NCBI GenBank assembly: GCA_001839685.1
Contig: MLAK01001218.1
Location: 1 to 26,694 of the forward strand
Reading direction: 5' to 3'
DNA from: Tritrichomonas foetus
Lineage: Eukaryota > Parabasalia > Tritrichomonadida > Tritrichomonadidae
Length of the DNA: 26,694 nucleotides
This document shows, one piece after another, positions 15,601-24,920 of the stretch. Positions within the stretch are counted from its first letter, which is position 1. Every line of letters begins with the position of its first letter. A program made the translations under genes and the position numbers. The notes beneath the pieces were generated by a model. The model was not told where the DNA came from. It did no database searches and saw nothing but the letters and a program-made list of their open reading frames with translations.

Positions 15601-18600
15601 ACTGCTTGATGAAAGACAATTGATTTATATGAATTGAAAATTTTATCTAAATCTGCCCGATTTTGTTGTCCTTGAATAAAATGAAAAGATAACAAAATTA
15701 CTTCTCTAAATTCTTTCAAAACATTTGGATCAAGCCTTCGTTTCATCATTGATACGACAAGTGATAGGAAATGAAGGTAATTATTTGAAAAAATGGAGTA
15801 CTTGGCAGCTCTTAATGCAACTGGAAGTGGACTAGCTTTCATTGTATCACTTTGAGTATAATGAATTAAGACAGCAGAAATGAATTCCGTGACAAAGAAA
15901 GTTGAATATGAAGCATACATTAAAGTTGAGCCAAATGCAATGTAAGAAAATTGTGTGGGGAAATTATGAGTATCAAATGAAGCCATTACATTTGTTAAAA
16001 ACAAAATAATGTTATCAAAAGGAAGTCCCTTGATCCAATCGAGTCCCTTTGCATCAAATGGAAATGAATCAATTTCAACTGAAATTGTAGAACTGTTGAT
16101 TTCAGGATGTTTAAATATTTCTGATCCATCATTAATTCCTTTTATTTCTTGTTCGGTTAATTGGACATCGCCCATATTTAATTCAATTTCTTGTCTTGTC
16201 GTATGATTGTTTGTTGATGTTAAAATTGAATGAGGAACAATTCCAAAATTAGCAAGTAAAATTAAGAGTGTAGAATGTCCTGAAAAATAAGCAAAATCTG
16301 TTGAATCAAATCTGGTCATAGTTTCCATTATTTCATTTACAAATACATTGAATTCGGATTTAATACATTGTTCATTTTCTGAATCACAGTTTGAATTTTC
16401 TAAAATATATTTAGCTTCATGGGAAATGAGTTTGTTTAACATTGAAAGGATTGTTTGTACAAAAAATGGACGTCTAATTACGGGATGCTTTGTGATAATG
16501 TCACTGGTGTTTACTTTTCCAGCAAGTATAGAAAATGCTTCAAGCCACATTTTTCGTTCGAGTGCATGCTTCGCAAAAGCAAACATTGATAATTGCGAAT
16601 GCTGAATATATTTTGGATTCTTCATAGAATAAATTGAAATTGCTTTAAAGAAATAAGAAGCACGTTCATAATCATCAAACAACAAAGAAAGTTCTAATAT
16701 TTGTGAATATGAAAGAATTTCACCTGTTACTTTCCCGTTTTCTATTGTTTTAATAAGAATGTCCAGAAATTGACATTGTAAAGATGATTCTGGAATAGCC
16801 AAAGGAAGTAAAGAATTCACTGGAAATTGATCTAATTCCAGTGGTAATTGCAGAGACCAATCACCAACAGTTAATGCATAACTTAAAAATTCTTTAAGAA
16901 CGATTGGATTATCATTAATACTTAATAAAACAGATGTGAAAGAAAGTAATCTTTCTTTAATAGGATCAGAAACTCCACTTCTCATAATATTTACAAAAGT
17001 ACTAATCATTTTCTTTTCATTAAATATTTCAGGAATGATTCCCGATGTTGAATCAGTTAAATATGATTCAATTAATGATAATAATGAAATTAATGATTTC
17101 TGATTTATAACATAGTACATTTCATAATCACTAAAAATATTAATTAAAAATAACGTAAATTCCTTTTCATTATACACAGAAGCCGGAAGTTGATGTAAAA
17201 ACAATAAAAGACTATCTTGAATAACAGGATCAGCTTTCTTTAAAGAAAGTAAAAGCCTCTTCCAGAAAAGTGTTGAATCAATAAACCGTGATTTTTGAAT
17301 ATGTAACAATGCTAAATAAAGAGAACTAAATGGTTGAATTTGATTCGTATTTTCAAGTAAAGTGAATAATTTTTCTGTTTCTGTCATATTTGAATAATAA
17401 GAAGCAAATCCAAGATATCCAACACAATAAATATTTGGAGTTGATTCAAAATTCCTTGGAATTTGATCATTGATATGAATTATACGGGATAAATAAAGTG
17501 GTTGACCACATGGATTTTCACCAAAGGCAACTTCAGTTGGAAATCCATTTTCTGTCTTTAAATGTTCAATTGAAACACCATTTAATTTAGCCACGACTTC
17601 TCCAAATGTGAAATTCACGTGAATTATATTATTTTCACCACGTTTTGCATAAAGTGAACCTTTCCCACCTTTTTCAGTTTGAAAAGTAATAATATTATCA
17701 TAACAAGTGATATTAATGTGTGAGCATGACATAATTGTATAACGATAACATTCTTTATTCTTAGATTCGGAGTTTAGTGGAATAAAAAATTCGAATTTTA
17801 CAGAAGAAATAAATTGTTGGCTTTTGAATAAGAGTTTTGAAGGAAGATTTGATTCAATAAATTCATAAATTGGAAATTGTGGAACATTTATATTTACAAA
17901 ATTATCCATTTTTTCAACTTGACTTAACAGAAACTTCATGATGGATGGCGGAGCATAACGATTAGCAATTTTATCTAATGAAGGAATTTCTGTAAGCGGA
18001 ATATTTCGTTTCAAAAACATTGAAATTCCATATTTTCCTGCATTAAATAAACAAAGTGGACTAGTAAAATCAAACTTTTCTACAAATGGAAGAAGTGATG
18101 GAATATTTAAGAAAAATTTATCATTTACTGCAATTTTGCTAAGAAGTTCCTTATTTTGGAAGAATTTAGAATTTTCTGGAAGATTGTTTATCCATTCGTC
18201 AATTTTTGATCTGGGTCCGAATTTGGCCAAAGATCCAATTACTTTTATTACAGATTCACTACAAGTTTCAATTAACTCTTCTAAAATTTGGAATCCACTA
18301 CATTCAATAAATAAATCATAAGAATTTGATCGCTCTTCGATTTCAACCAAAAGTAAATCAACTAAATCTGCATTTACCAAATTATTTAATAATAAATTAA
18401 ATATTTCCAACGAAAAATGTGCAGCAAATAGCTTCTTTAATACTTCGGCCAAATTTTTCGAAAAGCATGAAATTAATTTGGAGATTATGGTAAAACGGTA
18501 ATCTTCACACTTTGGAGATGAATATAACGCCAACATTAAATGAGAAATTGCAGGATGAGAATTTAAACTATCAATAAAAGTCTGAGTATTTGGCTGTAAA

Positions 18601-19877
18601 AAGAAATTTTCAACAAATTTTCGTTCAATTAAAACATCTATTGGCATTTTATGAGTTGCCACCAACATTTGAAGTAAATCAAAAAAAATATCTAAAACTT
18701 CAAAACGTGTATTTGGTTTTTCAAGAAAAGTTAAAATGAATGGAATATATTCATTGTAATTCAAATTGAGCATAATTCGAGCAATTAATTCAATTTGTTC
18801 ATCAGTCATTAAAGCTTCATTAACAATCCACTCATTGATTGGAATGGCATGATGAATGTCATTTGCTGGAATCTGTATTAAAAACTTCAAAAGTGCTGTT
18901 CGAAATTCAGTTGGTGCGTCAACATAAAGTTCATAAAGAGAACTTAAAACAATTGTATTATTTTCAGATTTCGATGTCAAAATTCTATAAACTTCAACGG
19001 CATCTTTAGGTTCGCATTTAGATTTTAAAAAGTTGTTTAATATCAGAAAGCCGCCTTCCCCTCTAAAATTCATAAAAATCATTTGATTATTTTGATAATG
19101 CATCGAAATATAATTCACCAAAAAAATTGCGCATTTTGGACAACAATTTTTGGCTTCTTCTTCATTTTTAAGAGAGTCCAAAATAATTGCAATAGTTGTA
19201 TTTGATGGTTCAGCGTAGTAACTTGGTGGAACAACACAAAATAATAAATTCAACATCAAATCAATGGATTCTTTGTCGTTCGGAAGGAAAAATGAAGTGA
19301 AAATTAAAGTGAACCCATCAATTTCGAGAAATTCTTTATAGAAATCTACATCTTTGAATAAAACCGTTAAAAATTCAAAAGAACTTCTCAAACATCTTTG
19401 GTCACTTTTTGAGCTTTTAATAAGCTGGCAGAAAAAAGGAACAAATTTCTGAGCGAGAGGAACCGTGTCGTTATTTTGATGTGCCATTGTGCATAAACAA
19501 TTGAAAAGTGGAACATACAAGTCTTGATGATCAAATATAATTTGTAAGAAATTTAGAATATGATCTGTGAATCGAACATAGAGACCGTTTATTCGTTCTG
19601 TTTGACCTTGCCATGGTGTGAGGTTTTGAAAAGCTGATCGAAACAAAGTGATTAACTTTCTGAAATATGATGCGCGATTTGAATCGTTGGTCGAATTTTC
19701 TAAAGTTTCTAAATTGGCTTCAAAAGAATTGATTCTGTCGTGTTCTTCCTGGGATAAGGTTTTAAGCGGATCTGGAGCGTTGTGGAAAAGAGAGTTGAAT
19801 CTTCTCAGAATCATTTTTGGATGTTTAATGAAAAAGTTAGATAACAATTCTGAAAAAGTTGAAATATAGGACCACAT
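12636..19877 (-). CDS. BEACH-WD40 protein (ALFY/WDFY-like, LvsA-related)
   Basis: Predicted 2413-residue scaffold of the BEACH family, which acts in vesicle trafficking, lysosome/phagosome biology or selective autophagy. An in-frame stop precedes the ATG at 19877. Residues 1 to ~680 are helical and Leu-rich, armadillo/HEAT-like. About 690-805 is a beta-rich concanavalin-like segment seen in many BEACH proteins. A further helical region is followed by PH-BEACH (about 1600-1762). The BEACH domain (about 1790-2050) has diagnostic ISNYDYLIFLNYQSGR, QYPVFPWVV, FYGCHYSLPGAV, MPPFTFF and WIDLIFGYKQTGEAA. WD40-type repeats cover about 2105-2360. The C-terminus (about 2366-2406) has four CxxC pairs, including KCTVCGVILCPQC, which resembles FYVE but lacks the R(R/K)HHCR lipid-binding motif. 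Order and length match ALFY/WDFY3 relatives. The stop overlaps TAAATAAA. No initiator was found near the ATG. Confidence 0.94.
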   Translation of the reverse strand: MWSYISTFSELLSNFFIKHPKMILRRFNSLFHNAPDPLKTLSQEEHDRINSFEANLETLENSTNDSNRASYFRKLITLFRSAFQNLTPWQGQTERINGLYVRFTDHILNFLQIIFDHQDLYVPLFNCLCTMAHQNNDTVPLAQKFVPFFCQLIKSSKSDQRCLRSSFEFLTVLFKDVDFYKEFLEIDGFTLIFTSFFLPNDKESIDLMLNLLFCVVPPSYYAEPSNTTIAIILDSLKNEEEAKNCCPKCAIFLVNYISMHYQNNQMIFMNFRGEGGFLILNNFLKSKCEPKDAVEVYRILTSKSENNTIVLSSLYELYVDAPTEFRTALLKFLIQIPANDIHHAIPINEWIVNEALMTDEQIELIARIMLNLNYNEYIPFILTFLEKPNTRFEVLDIFFDLLQMLVATHKMPIDVLIERKFVENFFLQPNTQTFIDSLNSHPAISHLMLALYSSPKCEDYRFTIISKLISCFSKNLAEVLKKLFAAHFSLEIFNLLLNNLVNADLVDLLLVEIEERSNSYDLFIECSGFQILEELIETCSESVIKVIGSLAKFGPRSKIDEWINNLPENSKFFQNKELLSKIAVNDKFFLNIPSLLPFVEKFDFTSPLCLFNAGKYGISMFLKRNIPLTEIPSLDKIANRYAPPSIMKFLLSQVEKMDNFVNINVPQFPIYEFIESNLPSKLLFKSQQFISSVKFEFFIPLNSESKNKECYRYTIMSCSHINITCYDNIITFQTEKGGKGSLYAKRGENNIIHVNFTFGEVVAKLNGVSIEHLKTENGFPTEVAFGENPCGQPLYLSRIIHINDQIPRNFESTPNIYCVGYLGFASYYSNMTETEKLFTLLENTNQIQPFSSLYLALLHIQKSRFIDSTLFWKRLLLSLKKADPVIQDSLLLFLHQLPASVYNEKEFTLFLINIFSDYEMYYVINQKSLISLLSLIESYLTDSTSGIIPEIFNEKKMISTFVNIMRSGVSDPIKERLLSFTSVLLSINDNPIVLKEFLSYALTVGDWSLQLPLELDQFPVNSLLPLAIPESSLQCQFLDILIKTIENGKVTGEILSYSQILELSLLFDDYERASYFFKAISIYSMKNPKYIQHSQLSMFAFAKHALERKMWLEAFSILAGKVNTSDIITKHPVIRRPFFVQTILSMLNKLISHEAKYILENSNCDSENEQCIKSEFNVFVNEIMETMTRFDSTDFAYFSGHSTLLILLANFGIVPHSILTSTNNHTTRQEIELNMGDVQLTEQEIKGINDGSEIFKHPEINSSTISVEIDSFPFDAKGLDWIKGLPFDNIILFLTNVMASFDTHNFPTQFSYIAFGSTLMYASYSTFFVTEFISAVLIHYTQSDTMKASPLPVALRAAKYSIFSNNYLHFLSLVVSMMKRRLDPNVLKEFREVILLSFHFIQGQQNRADLDKIFNSYKSIVFHQAVLDDQTFCHLLKYHNVSVTMNPKFLMNYDQSEAEKKWKELQSTITPTYDCDSRTNFTNQIIMNAKSIASTGAKMMLSARIRRVANHYNMTVQQSSLLNIYLRKYERFYFECIKNELLIKLSSSNPTESYHLSNLSLPYSTPRVVSPSPYKIKSPASGSKVPTDFFKLPFKAPQSKIAQVEFFGELQCAPEWCQEQRIYEYSYVLISNRMSDDFQTIFGKATDIVQVYLYYYIHPIPCVLFYQNERMHLLFLATIRDGKIGLISEPHAPIALLPFNEACLLNEWHSTSMFCGHFVLSFEYERFIKVEPHLYVHQRRALSFFYLFDPNFILIFNSLDDYENIEKKTRTLTNGIIKTFNSSTFLFNLPVIEILKLWLDGKISNYDYLIFLNYQSGRGFADCAQYPVFPWVVSPSELEPRNLSLPMGQLNEKRARHYEDTYNESSDPKYFYGCHYSLPGAVFWFLMRMPPFTFFLWDLNEGWDDTQRVFYSINESYISASCTNQTDLKEPIPEIFCVPELYTNDSHLDIEKEKECVALPDWSNNSPFLFTEVSRKFLEKCEDLNKWIDLIFGYKQTGEAALQAKNLFLPSAYHSSTAEFLNIDANAFEDQVINFGQCPKQIFNRQHPSKSKIIRNNIRFITQKLVERQVELFNVTIQGDNFKLGKSASVIPEKSVMIPPNFDYYLAVDDTNEAIYVRKTENHDLMCSIASSDFGFVKDISVSEDGAFIVLSFESGYVKVYFLHHDLKIPRNVELVAKYLGNCECQKSVISSQDFLCASVFGNTVKIWNFATRLLHRELNFDTTTEKPPTDEKIIENNDRKIIDLFFDSFDGCLTILFTHCVEQYSLNSTKLRSYDFNNYDLTCVSMIPYDYTFDGRIIVIGNSLGNIEFLVANEENQLSLIGTKNLFKSRVKDIFVNKNDYKVWCCDDKRHCTELTISIIEQSILIPRCPTCFHEMNQKCTVCGVILCPQCSGTTCINCQHDINLKSSFRLT

Positions 19878-20885
19878 AGAAACTTAAAATATAATACGAT
19901 AAGGGTATTTCTCAAAAAGTTCAGACTTTTCGAACAATAACATATGTTTTTAAGGCAAGATTTTTTTCCCAATGAGTTTTGTTTTTTGACACATAATTGA
20001 AACTCAAAACAAATGGCGATCATTGATAATTAAGTTAATTATCAAAAAATTCGAAATAGTAAATTCGTAAGAGGAAGAAAAGCTAATAACAATTTTATCA
20101 TGATAATGATATGAATGTTTAAGTGTAGCACAATAATTTTTTATTTATTAAGTGAGGAGTCCTTAACAGCAAAATCCTCTCAATATGTTATTTCGTATTA
20201 TAAGTCACCAATAGATGAGAATACATAATATTTATATGAAGTAATTGTTTCCATTTTAAATGCCTTCTGTGTTATGAATTCATTTTCAGAAAAAGAAATA
20301 TTCAGAAGTGTGAAGAGTTTTCAACAATGTTAAATGAGATGAAAGCAACTTCATATAGATATTACACATGTGCTTGAACAAGATTTTTAGGATTTTCTGG
20401 CTGTAGAAGTTGAGAAATGATATTATATCAATCTTTTTTAGACAATATGTCGATTCTTATATAAAGAAAAGATACTTTGGAAATTCGGAGATATAATAGT
20501 AAAAATATATTTCTTAATTCACCAAATACTGTGTATGTTCGCCAGAAATTACGTATGCTTTATTCAAAGCTTCTCAATCATTGAGGAAACAGAGTTTTGC
20601 AAATCTTGCAATATTATTTACCAAGCGATTTGTAATCTAAAATATTAATTCCAATACTAATCGTATTATCCATTTTAAATTTCTAAAAGATTAACAAAGC
20701 AAATTAATACTCATCATACATTTGAAACAAGATCATTCTCTTCAATTTTAATTCATTATTTGTTAAAAAAGACTGTTACCTATTTTAACACATTTTTTTA
20801 AATATATTTTTGTTTATATTGAATTTTCATATGTAAAAAAAGTAATCAATATTTACTCGTCTAAATGTATCTTTCAATATTAAAG
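19878..20885. other. 1-kb AT-rich intergenic region
   Basis: Contains the BEACH promoter side and the phosphatase 3' flank. No gene is supported. Short open stretches exist, for example about 42 codons ending near 20637 on the plus strand, but they lack credible starts and known motifs. A 13-nt palindrome CTCAAT-C-ATTGAG lies at 20573-20585. A TCATT word about 95 nt upstream of the BEACH ATG is too far for a typical trichomonad initiator. Confidence 0.45.
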
Positions 20886-23312
20886 TTAATTTTCTAAATC
20901 TACAACTATTACAGAAATATTGTCAGAGCTTCCTCGTTCATAAGCAAAATCTCTTAATAATATGGCAGCTTGAGATGCAGTTTCACATGTTTTTAGAACA
21001 CTACAGATATCATTGTTGTTTACATCTTCAAAAACGCCATCACATCCAATAATGAGCCATTTATCCATATAATTCAATTCAACATGATGAGTAATCGGTG
21101 ACCGTCGAATTCCTGGATATAAATGATCTCCAATTGATGCTGCAACACCTAAAAAGCCACCAGTTTTCATTCGTCGACATGGAATCTTTTGACTTCGTAA
21201 CCGTTCCATTTCACACCTATTCTCTAATCGATCATCTTCTGTAGCAAATTTAATTGAAAAACCCTTAGTGATAATTAAAACTCGACAATCCCCAAGATGC
21301 GTTACATCAACTGTGTGTTTTTCTTTATCCAAAACAACTAATTCTAGAGTACAACCAGATTTATCATTGATAAAAGCAAGTGTATCATTTAGTTGTGAAA
21401 TTGCACTCAAACATATTTCATTAATATTTTTATTGCTGTTAAATTTTTCAAATAAAATTGAAGGTAATCCATAAGCTGCAAATCTAGCTGCATTTCTTCC
21501 ATTATGGCCATCAAAAACTCCAAACAAATCAATATTAGGACCAAAAAGTCTTTGCTTAATAATAATAGCATCTTCCATATCATTTCTTTCACCAATCATT
21601 TCGGCATATCCAATTTTATGATCTTGGGAATATTGGAAAACAAGATTCGATGTATTTGGTGATATTCTGTTATTAATAGTATTTTCACTAAATTGAATGG
21701 ACATATCAGATGCAATTTCTCTTATTGATTCGGAATAATCTTCTGCAATTTTTATATTTGTGTGTGTGATATCTATACTATCAATAAATTGGATTATGTT
21801 GTTTGATAAAGTCATATCGATAGGATTTTCATCGAGTTTTATATGACTTTTCCTTGTGAATAAAGAAATAGGAACTTTTGTTATCTTATTATTGGATAAG
21901 TCCAATAATTTAAAATTAGGAGTAATTTGAGTATTTATTTCTCCTTCAATCATATTATTTGACAAGTCCAAGCTTGCTGTGATTCTATTTGGAATTGTTA
22001 ATCCTGGCATTTTCTTTAATTTGTTCGAACTTAGAAAGAGAACTTCAATGAATGGGAAAAGAGGAAGTTTTTCTATTTTATTGTTATTTGCATATAATTT
22101 TTCTATTTGATTATCATCTGGAATAAAACATGAAATGTCTTTAAAATCACAAAAAGAAATAAACAATTCTGTCAGACTTTGTGGTATTTTTGGTAGTTGT
22201 GAGATTGGATTGAATGAGATATTAAAAGTCACTAACTTTGAAGTAGTAAAAGTCGAAGGAATTTCATGAATTAAATTATTGGAAAGATTCAAATAAGTCA
22301 AATTTGGAAATTCAGAAAATAATTGTGATGGAACAGTTTTGATTTGATTGCCTAATAAAATCAAAGAGTTAATATTTCTATCTAAAAAATTAATATTTAA
22401 TTCCATAATACTATTAAATGATAAATTAACATGCTTTTGGGTATTTATAATATTGGGTATTTCTTTTAATTTATTGTTGTCAATCACAATTTTTTCTAGT
22501 TTTTTATTCATTTTCATTAATCCAATTATTTCAATTTGATTATTATTTAATACTAAACTTGTTAGAGTTTCAGGTAAATCTGGTATTTTATCGATTTTAT
22601 TATCATTTGCATTTAATTCTTTGATACTTGTTGAAATAATTGCTTGATGAATATTTTCTAAATTATTATTATTGACATGAAAAATTTTGATTTTCGGTGA
22701 GAAGGAAGAAAAATCGGGGCAATTAATTAATTTATTGAATGATAAATCACACTCATTAAGATTAGGGAAATGAACGTTTTTGTCAATTGCATAAATATCA
22801 TTACCTTTTAGATTTAAATATGTTATATTGTCAAATGAAATATTTGAAAGAGTTTGTATTAAATTGAATCTTAAACAAATTTGAAGATGTTTTTTGGTAA
22901 TTTTTTCACTCGGAAATTCAATTAATTCATTCCATTCACTACTAAAAACTTCATCACCATATTCATCAACTGTTGGAACATCTAAATCATCAAGTGGTTT
23001 TCGAATATTTATTTCACCTGGTTTTTCAAATGATGAAAAAATGAAGGGAATTAAGGAATATTTTAGAATGCTTTTTTGTTCACCAATAAATTTCCCAAAA
23101 TATTTTGAAGTGATTTTTTTACACTCTTCTTGTGTTTTAAAAACAATTGTTGCAGTGTTTAAGAAAAGGTTTTCACCAAAATAATGGAAAATAATTTTAT
23201 CAATTCCTGTTGTTTCTTTAAACATTTCCCGAATAGTATTTTCATCGAAATATCTCGGGATGTTGGATAGCACAAGAGATGTGGAAGGTGTTAGTGATGG
23301 CTCTGAAAACAT
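20886..23312 (-). CDS. RRM-like / leucine-rich repeat / PP2C phosphatase
   Basis: Predicted 808-residue Ser/Thr phosphatase. The frame is open to a TTG at 23339, but the ATG at 23312, five nt after a TCATT initiator, is taken as the start. Residues ~10-88 have an RRM-like pattern (LVLSNIP as RNP2, ENTIREMF helix, TATIVF as RNP1 strand, EECKKITSKYF helix). About 155-515 hold some 15 leucine-rich repeats of the LxxLxLxxNxI type. The PP2C domain spans about 561-808, with RNDMED (E580, D581), VFDGHNG (D601, G602), THLGDCR (Cys in place of the usual Ser), GCDGVFED (D758) and SDNIS (D797). All metal-binding Asp/Glu are present, so it should be catalytically active on phosphoserine/threonine. LRR-PP2C architecture recalls PHLPP and fungal adenylate cyclase, but no cyclase domain is present. 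The RRM fusion is unusual. Confidence 0.92.
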   Translation of the reverse strand: MFSEPSLTPSTSLVLSNIPRYFDENTIREMFKETTGIDKIIFHYFGENLFLNTATIVFKTQEECKKITSKYFGKFIGEQKSILKYSLIPFIFSSFEKPGEINIRKPLDDLDVPTVDEYGDEVFSSEWNELIEFPSEKITKKHLQICLRFNLIQTLSNISFDNITYLNLKGNDIYAIDKNVHFPNLNECDLSFNKLINCPDFSSFSPKIKIFHVNNNNLENIHQAIISTSIKELNANDNKIDKIPDLPETLTSLVLNNNQIEIIGLMKMNKKLEKIVIDNNKLKEIPNIINTQKHVNLSFNSIMELNINFLDRNINSLILLGNQIKTVPSQLFSEFPNLTYLNLSNNLIHEIPSTFTTSKLVTFNISFNPISQLPKIPQSLTELFISFCDFKDISCFIPDDNQIEKLYANNNKIEKLPLFPFIEVLFLSSNKLKKMPGLTIPNRITASLDLSNNMIEGEINTQITPNFKLLDLSNNKITKVPISLFTRKSHIKLDENPIDMTLSNNIIQFIDSIDITHTNIKIAEDYSESIREIASDMSIQFSENTINNRISPNTSNLVFQYSQDHKIGYAEMIGERNDMEDAIIIKQRLFGPNIDLFGVFDGHNGRNAARFAAYGLPSILFEKFNSNKNINEICLSAISQLNDTLAFINDKSGCTLELVVLDKEKHTVDVTHLGDCRVLIITKGFSIKFATEDDRLENRCEMERLRSQKIPCRRMKTGGFLGVAASIGDHLYPGIRRSPITHHVELNYMDKWLIIGCDGVFEDVNNNDICSVLKTCETASQAAILLRDFAYERGSSDNISVIVVDLEN

Positions 23313-23325
23313 AAAATGAAATGAA
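23313..23325 (-). promoter_or_regulatory. Trichomonad initiator of the phosphatase gene
   Basis: On the minus strand two overlapping TCATTT words precede the ATG. The nearer one places its +1 A at 23317, giving a five-nt leader. This matches the protease genes and supports ATG 23312 over the upstream TTG. Confidence 0.75.
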
Positions 23326-24246
23326 AAATTTGAATGCAAAAGTGGTCGGTGGTGATGTGATGATATTGTCGGCAGGATTATATCCTTATAAATGTAATTT
23401 TAGTTTATAATTCTTTTTAGGAATTTTAAATGCATCATTTTATTTGGTACAAATTGATTTTTACCAAAGAATAATTTATTTTCACAATAATTTGAAGTCG
23501 TTAAAAATTATTTCCATTTATTTATGATATTTTCATGAATATTGAACCCCTAAAATTGCAATTCTTTCGAAATTTTTACTTTTTTTTTTCAAAATTGAAA
23601 ATTGTAAATAATTGCCTTATATAACATGAAAAATGTACAAATGTGTTTCTAACCATAAAATTAAAATGCATAGACATCATTGTCAAAAATTGCTATCTTG
23701 ATGTTGTAAAAATTATATGAATTACTATAAGAAAAAAAAAACTCACGATTGATGAAATCACTAATACTTTAGAGAATCAAAAAAAATCAAGAGAATTAAT
23801 GATATTATTGGAGGAAAGGCCAGCAAAAGTTAGTTTGTTTTATATTTATACTGAAAAAGCTATCGTCGATTATTCTTTTCAAAAAGTGAGCCTAATAAAG
23901 GGAAGGAATATAAAGTTTCATTGAAAAATTCTAAAAAATGCCGTTTTCATATTATTTTTAATTGAAAATTTTTCGATAGTCATAATCCAATAACGATTTA
24001 TTCGTATCGTCTTAATTTCTGGATTTACAGTATAATTAGTATTGTTAATAATATTAACAAAGAAGTTTTCTTTTAAAAAGTTTTTTTCTCAAGATATTCT
24101 AACAATAAATAACTTCCATCAAATCACAGTTCAATTAGATAAACGAAATAATATTCGTTGTTTTAAAATAATATTTCCTCCTCAAAGGGGAATTTTTTCC
24201 TGGATTATATGGGTTAAATTTTATTATAGTTAGCCTTTCTACTAGG

Positions 24247-24277
24247 ATATCCGATGTTTTTGGTTTATCACGGATAT
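24247..24277. repeat. Inverted repeat, 7-bp arms
   Basis: ATATCCG at 24247-24253 pairs with CGGATAT at 24271-24277 across a 17-nt loop. It could be a hairpin or chance. There is no adjacent gene end to make it a terminator. Confidence 0.4.
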
Positions 24278-24394
24278 TTACTTCAATAAGTGATAATATT
24301 GATCAATTTCCCTCAAAATAATTCAATTTATAGAAAAAAAATCTCCTTTCAATTGGAATAAATATTTATAAGTTTCGAAATTCAATGATTAATT

Positions 24395-24411
24395 ATCTCT
24401 CTAAGAGAGAT
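24395..24411. repeat. 17-nt near-perfect palindrome
   Basis: ATCTCTCT and AGAGAGAT flank a single A, giving perfect 8-bp arms, and overlap a further GAGATCTC palindrome at 24407-24414. It might be a dimeric protein-binding site. It lies about 510 nt upstream of the kinase-like gene. Confidence 0.5.
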
Positions 24412-24920
24412 CTCTATGATGTTTTATTAGTTGAAAATGTGATATATCATTTTTCACTATTTCGTCACTTCACAAAAATACTTTATCTATCAATTATATT
24501 ATAAAATTGAAATCATTTCAACGAATTCTCAACTTTTATCACAAATTATAAAAAATTCAATTATGTGAATTCTGTTTCTGATAAAATTTTAGAATTTCAA
24601 GTGACTTCGATTATATTTTTTTGGAGCGATTACCATATGAAATTTTATCAACTCCGAATCGCTTTTCGCATACATATGCAATTATAGTAGGAAAAAAGAT
24701 ACATTCATGATCAGTATAAATTGAAATAATAATGTAAACATTCACAAGTAATTGAATATTTCAATGAGTCGCTCATAAATTTACATTAAATTCTACATAC
24801 TTCATTGAATAGATATATTCTGGATTTGAAAGATCTAATAGAATCTTTCAGAAAAAAGGAGGAAATGTTGTGAAAAGTTGAAATAAATATTTCGATTCAA
24901 GTAAAAAGGAATTGTTGTGA

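Larger units (their letters stand above)
23326..24920. other. 1.6-kb intergenic region between divergent phosphatase and kinase-like genes
   Basis: Very AT-rich. Near the phosphatase, 23352-23364 holds GTGATGTGATGAT, shared with the protease spacer. Several plus-strand open fragments (about 23721-23921, 24042-24233 and 24330-24504) lack proper starts and recognised motifs; they may be chance or an old relic. A minimal uORF (ATG TTG TGA) is at 24865-24873 upstream of the kinase-like gene. Inverted repeats are listed separately. Confidence 0.45.

Noticed and set aside
23313..23339. TTG start for the phosphatase, adding nine residues
   Set aside because: The segment is the initiator and leader: two TCATTT words immediately precede ATG 23312.
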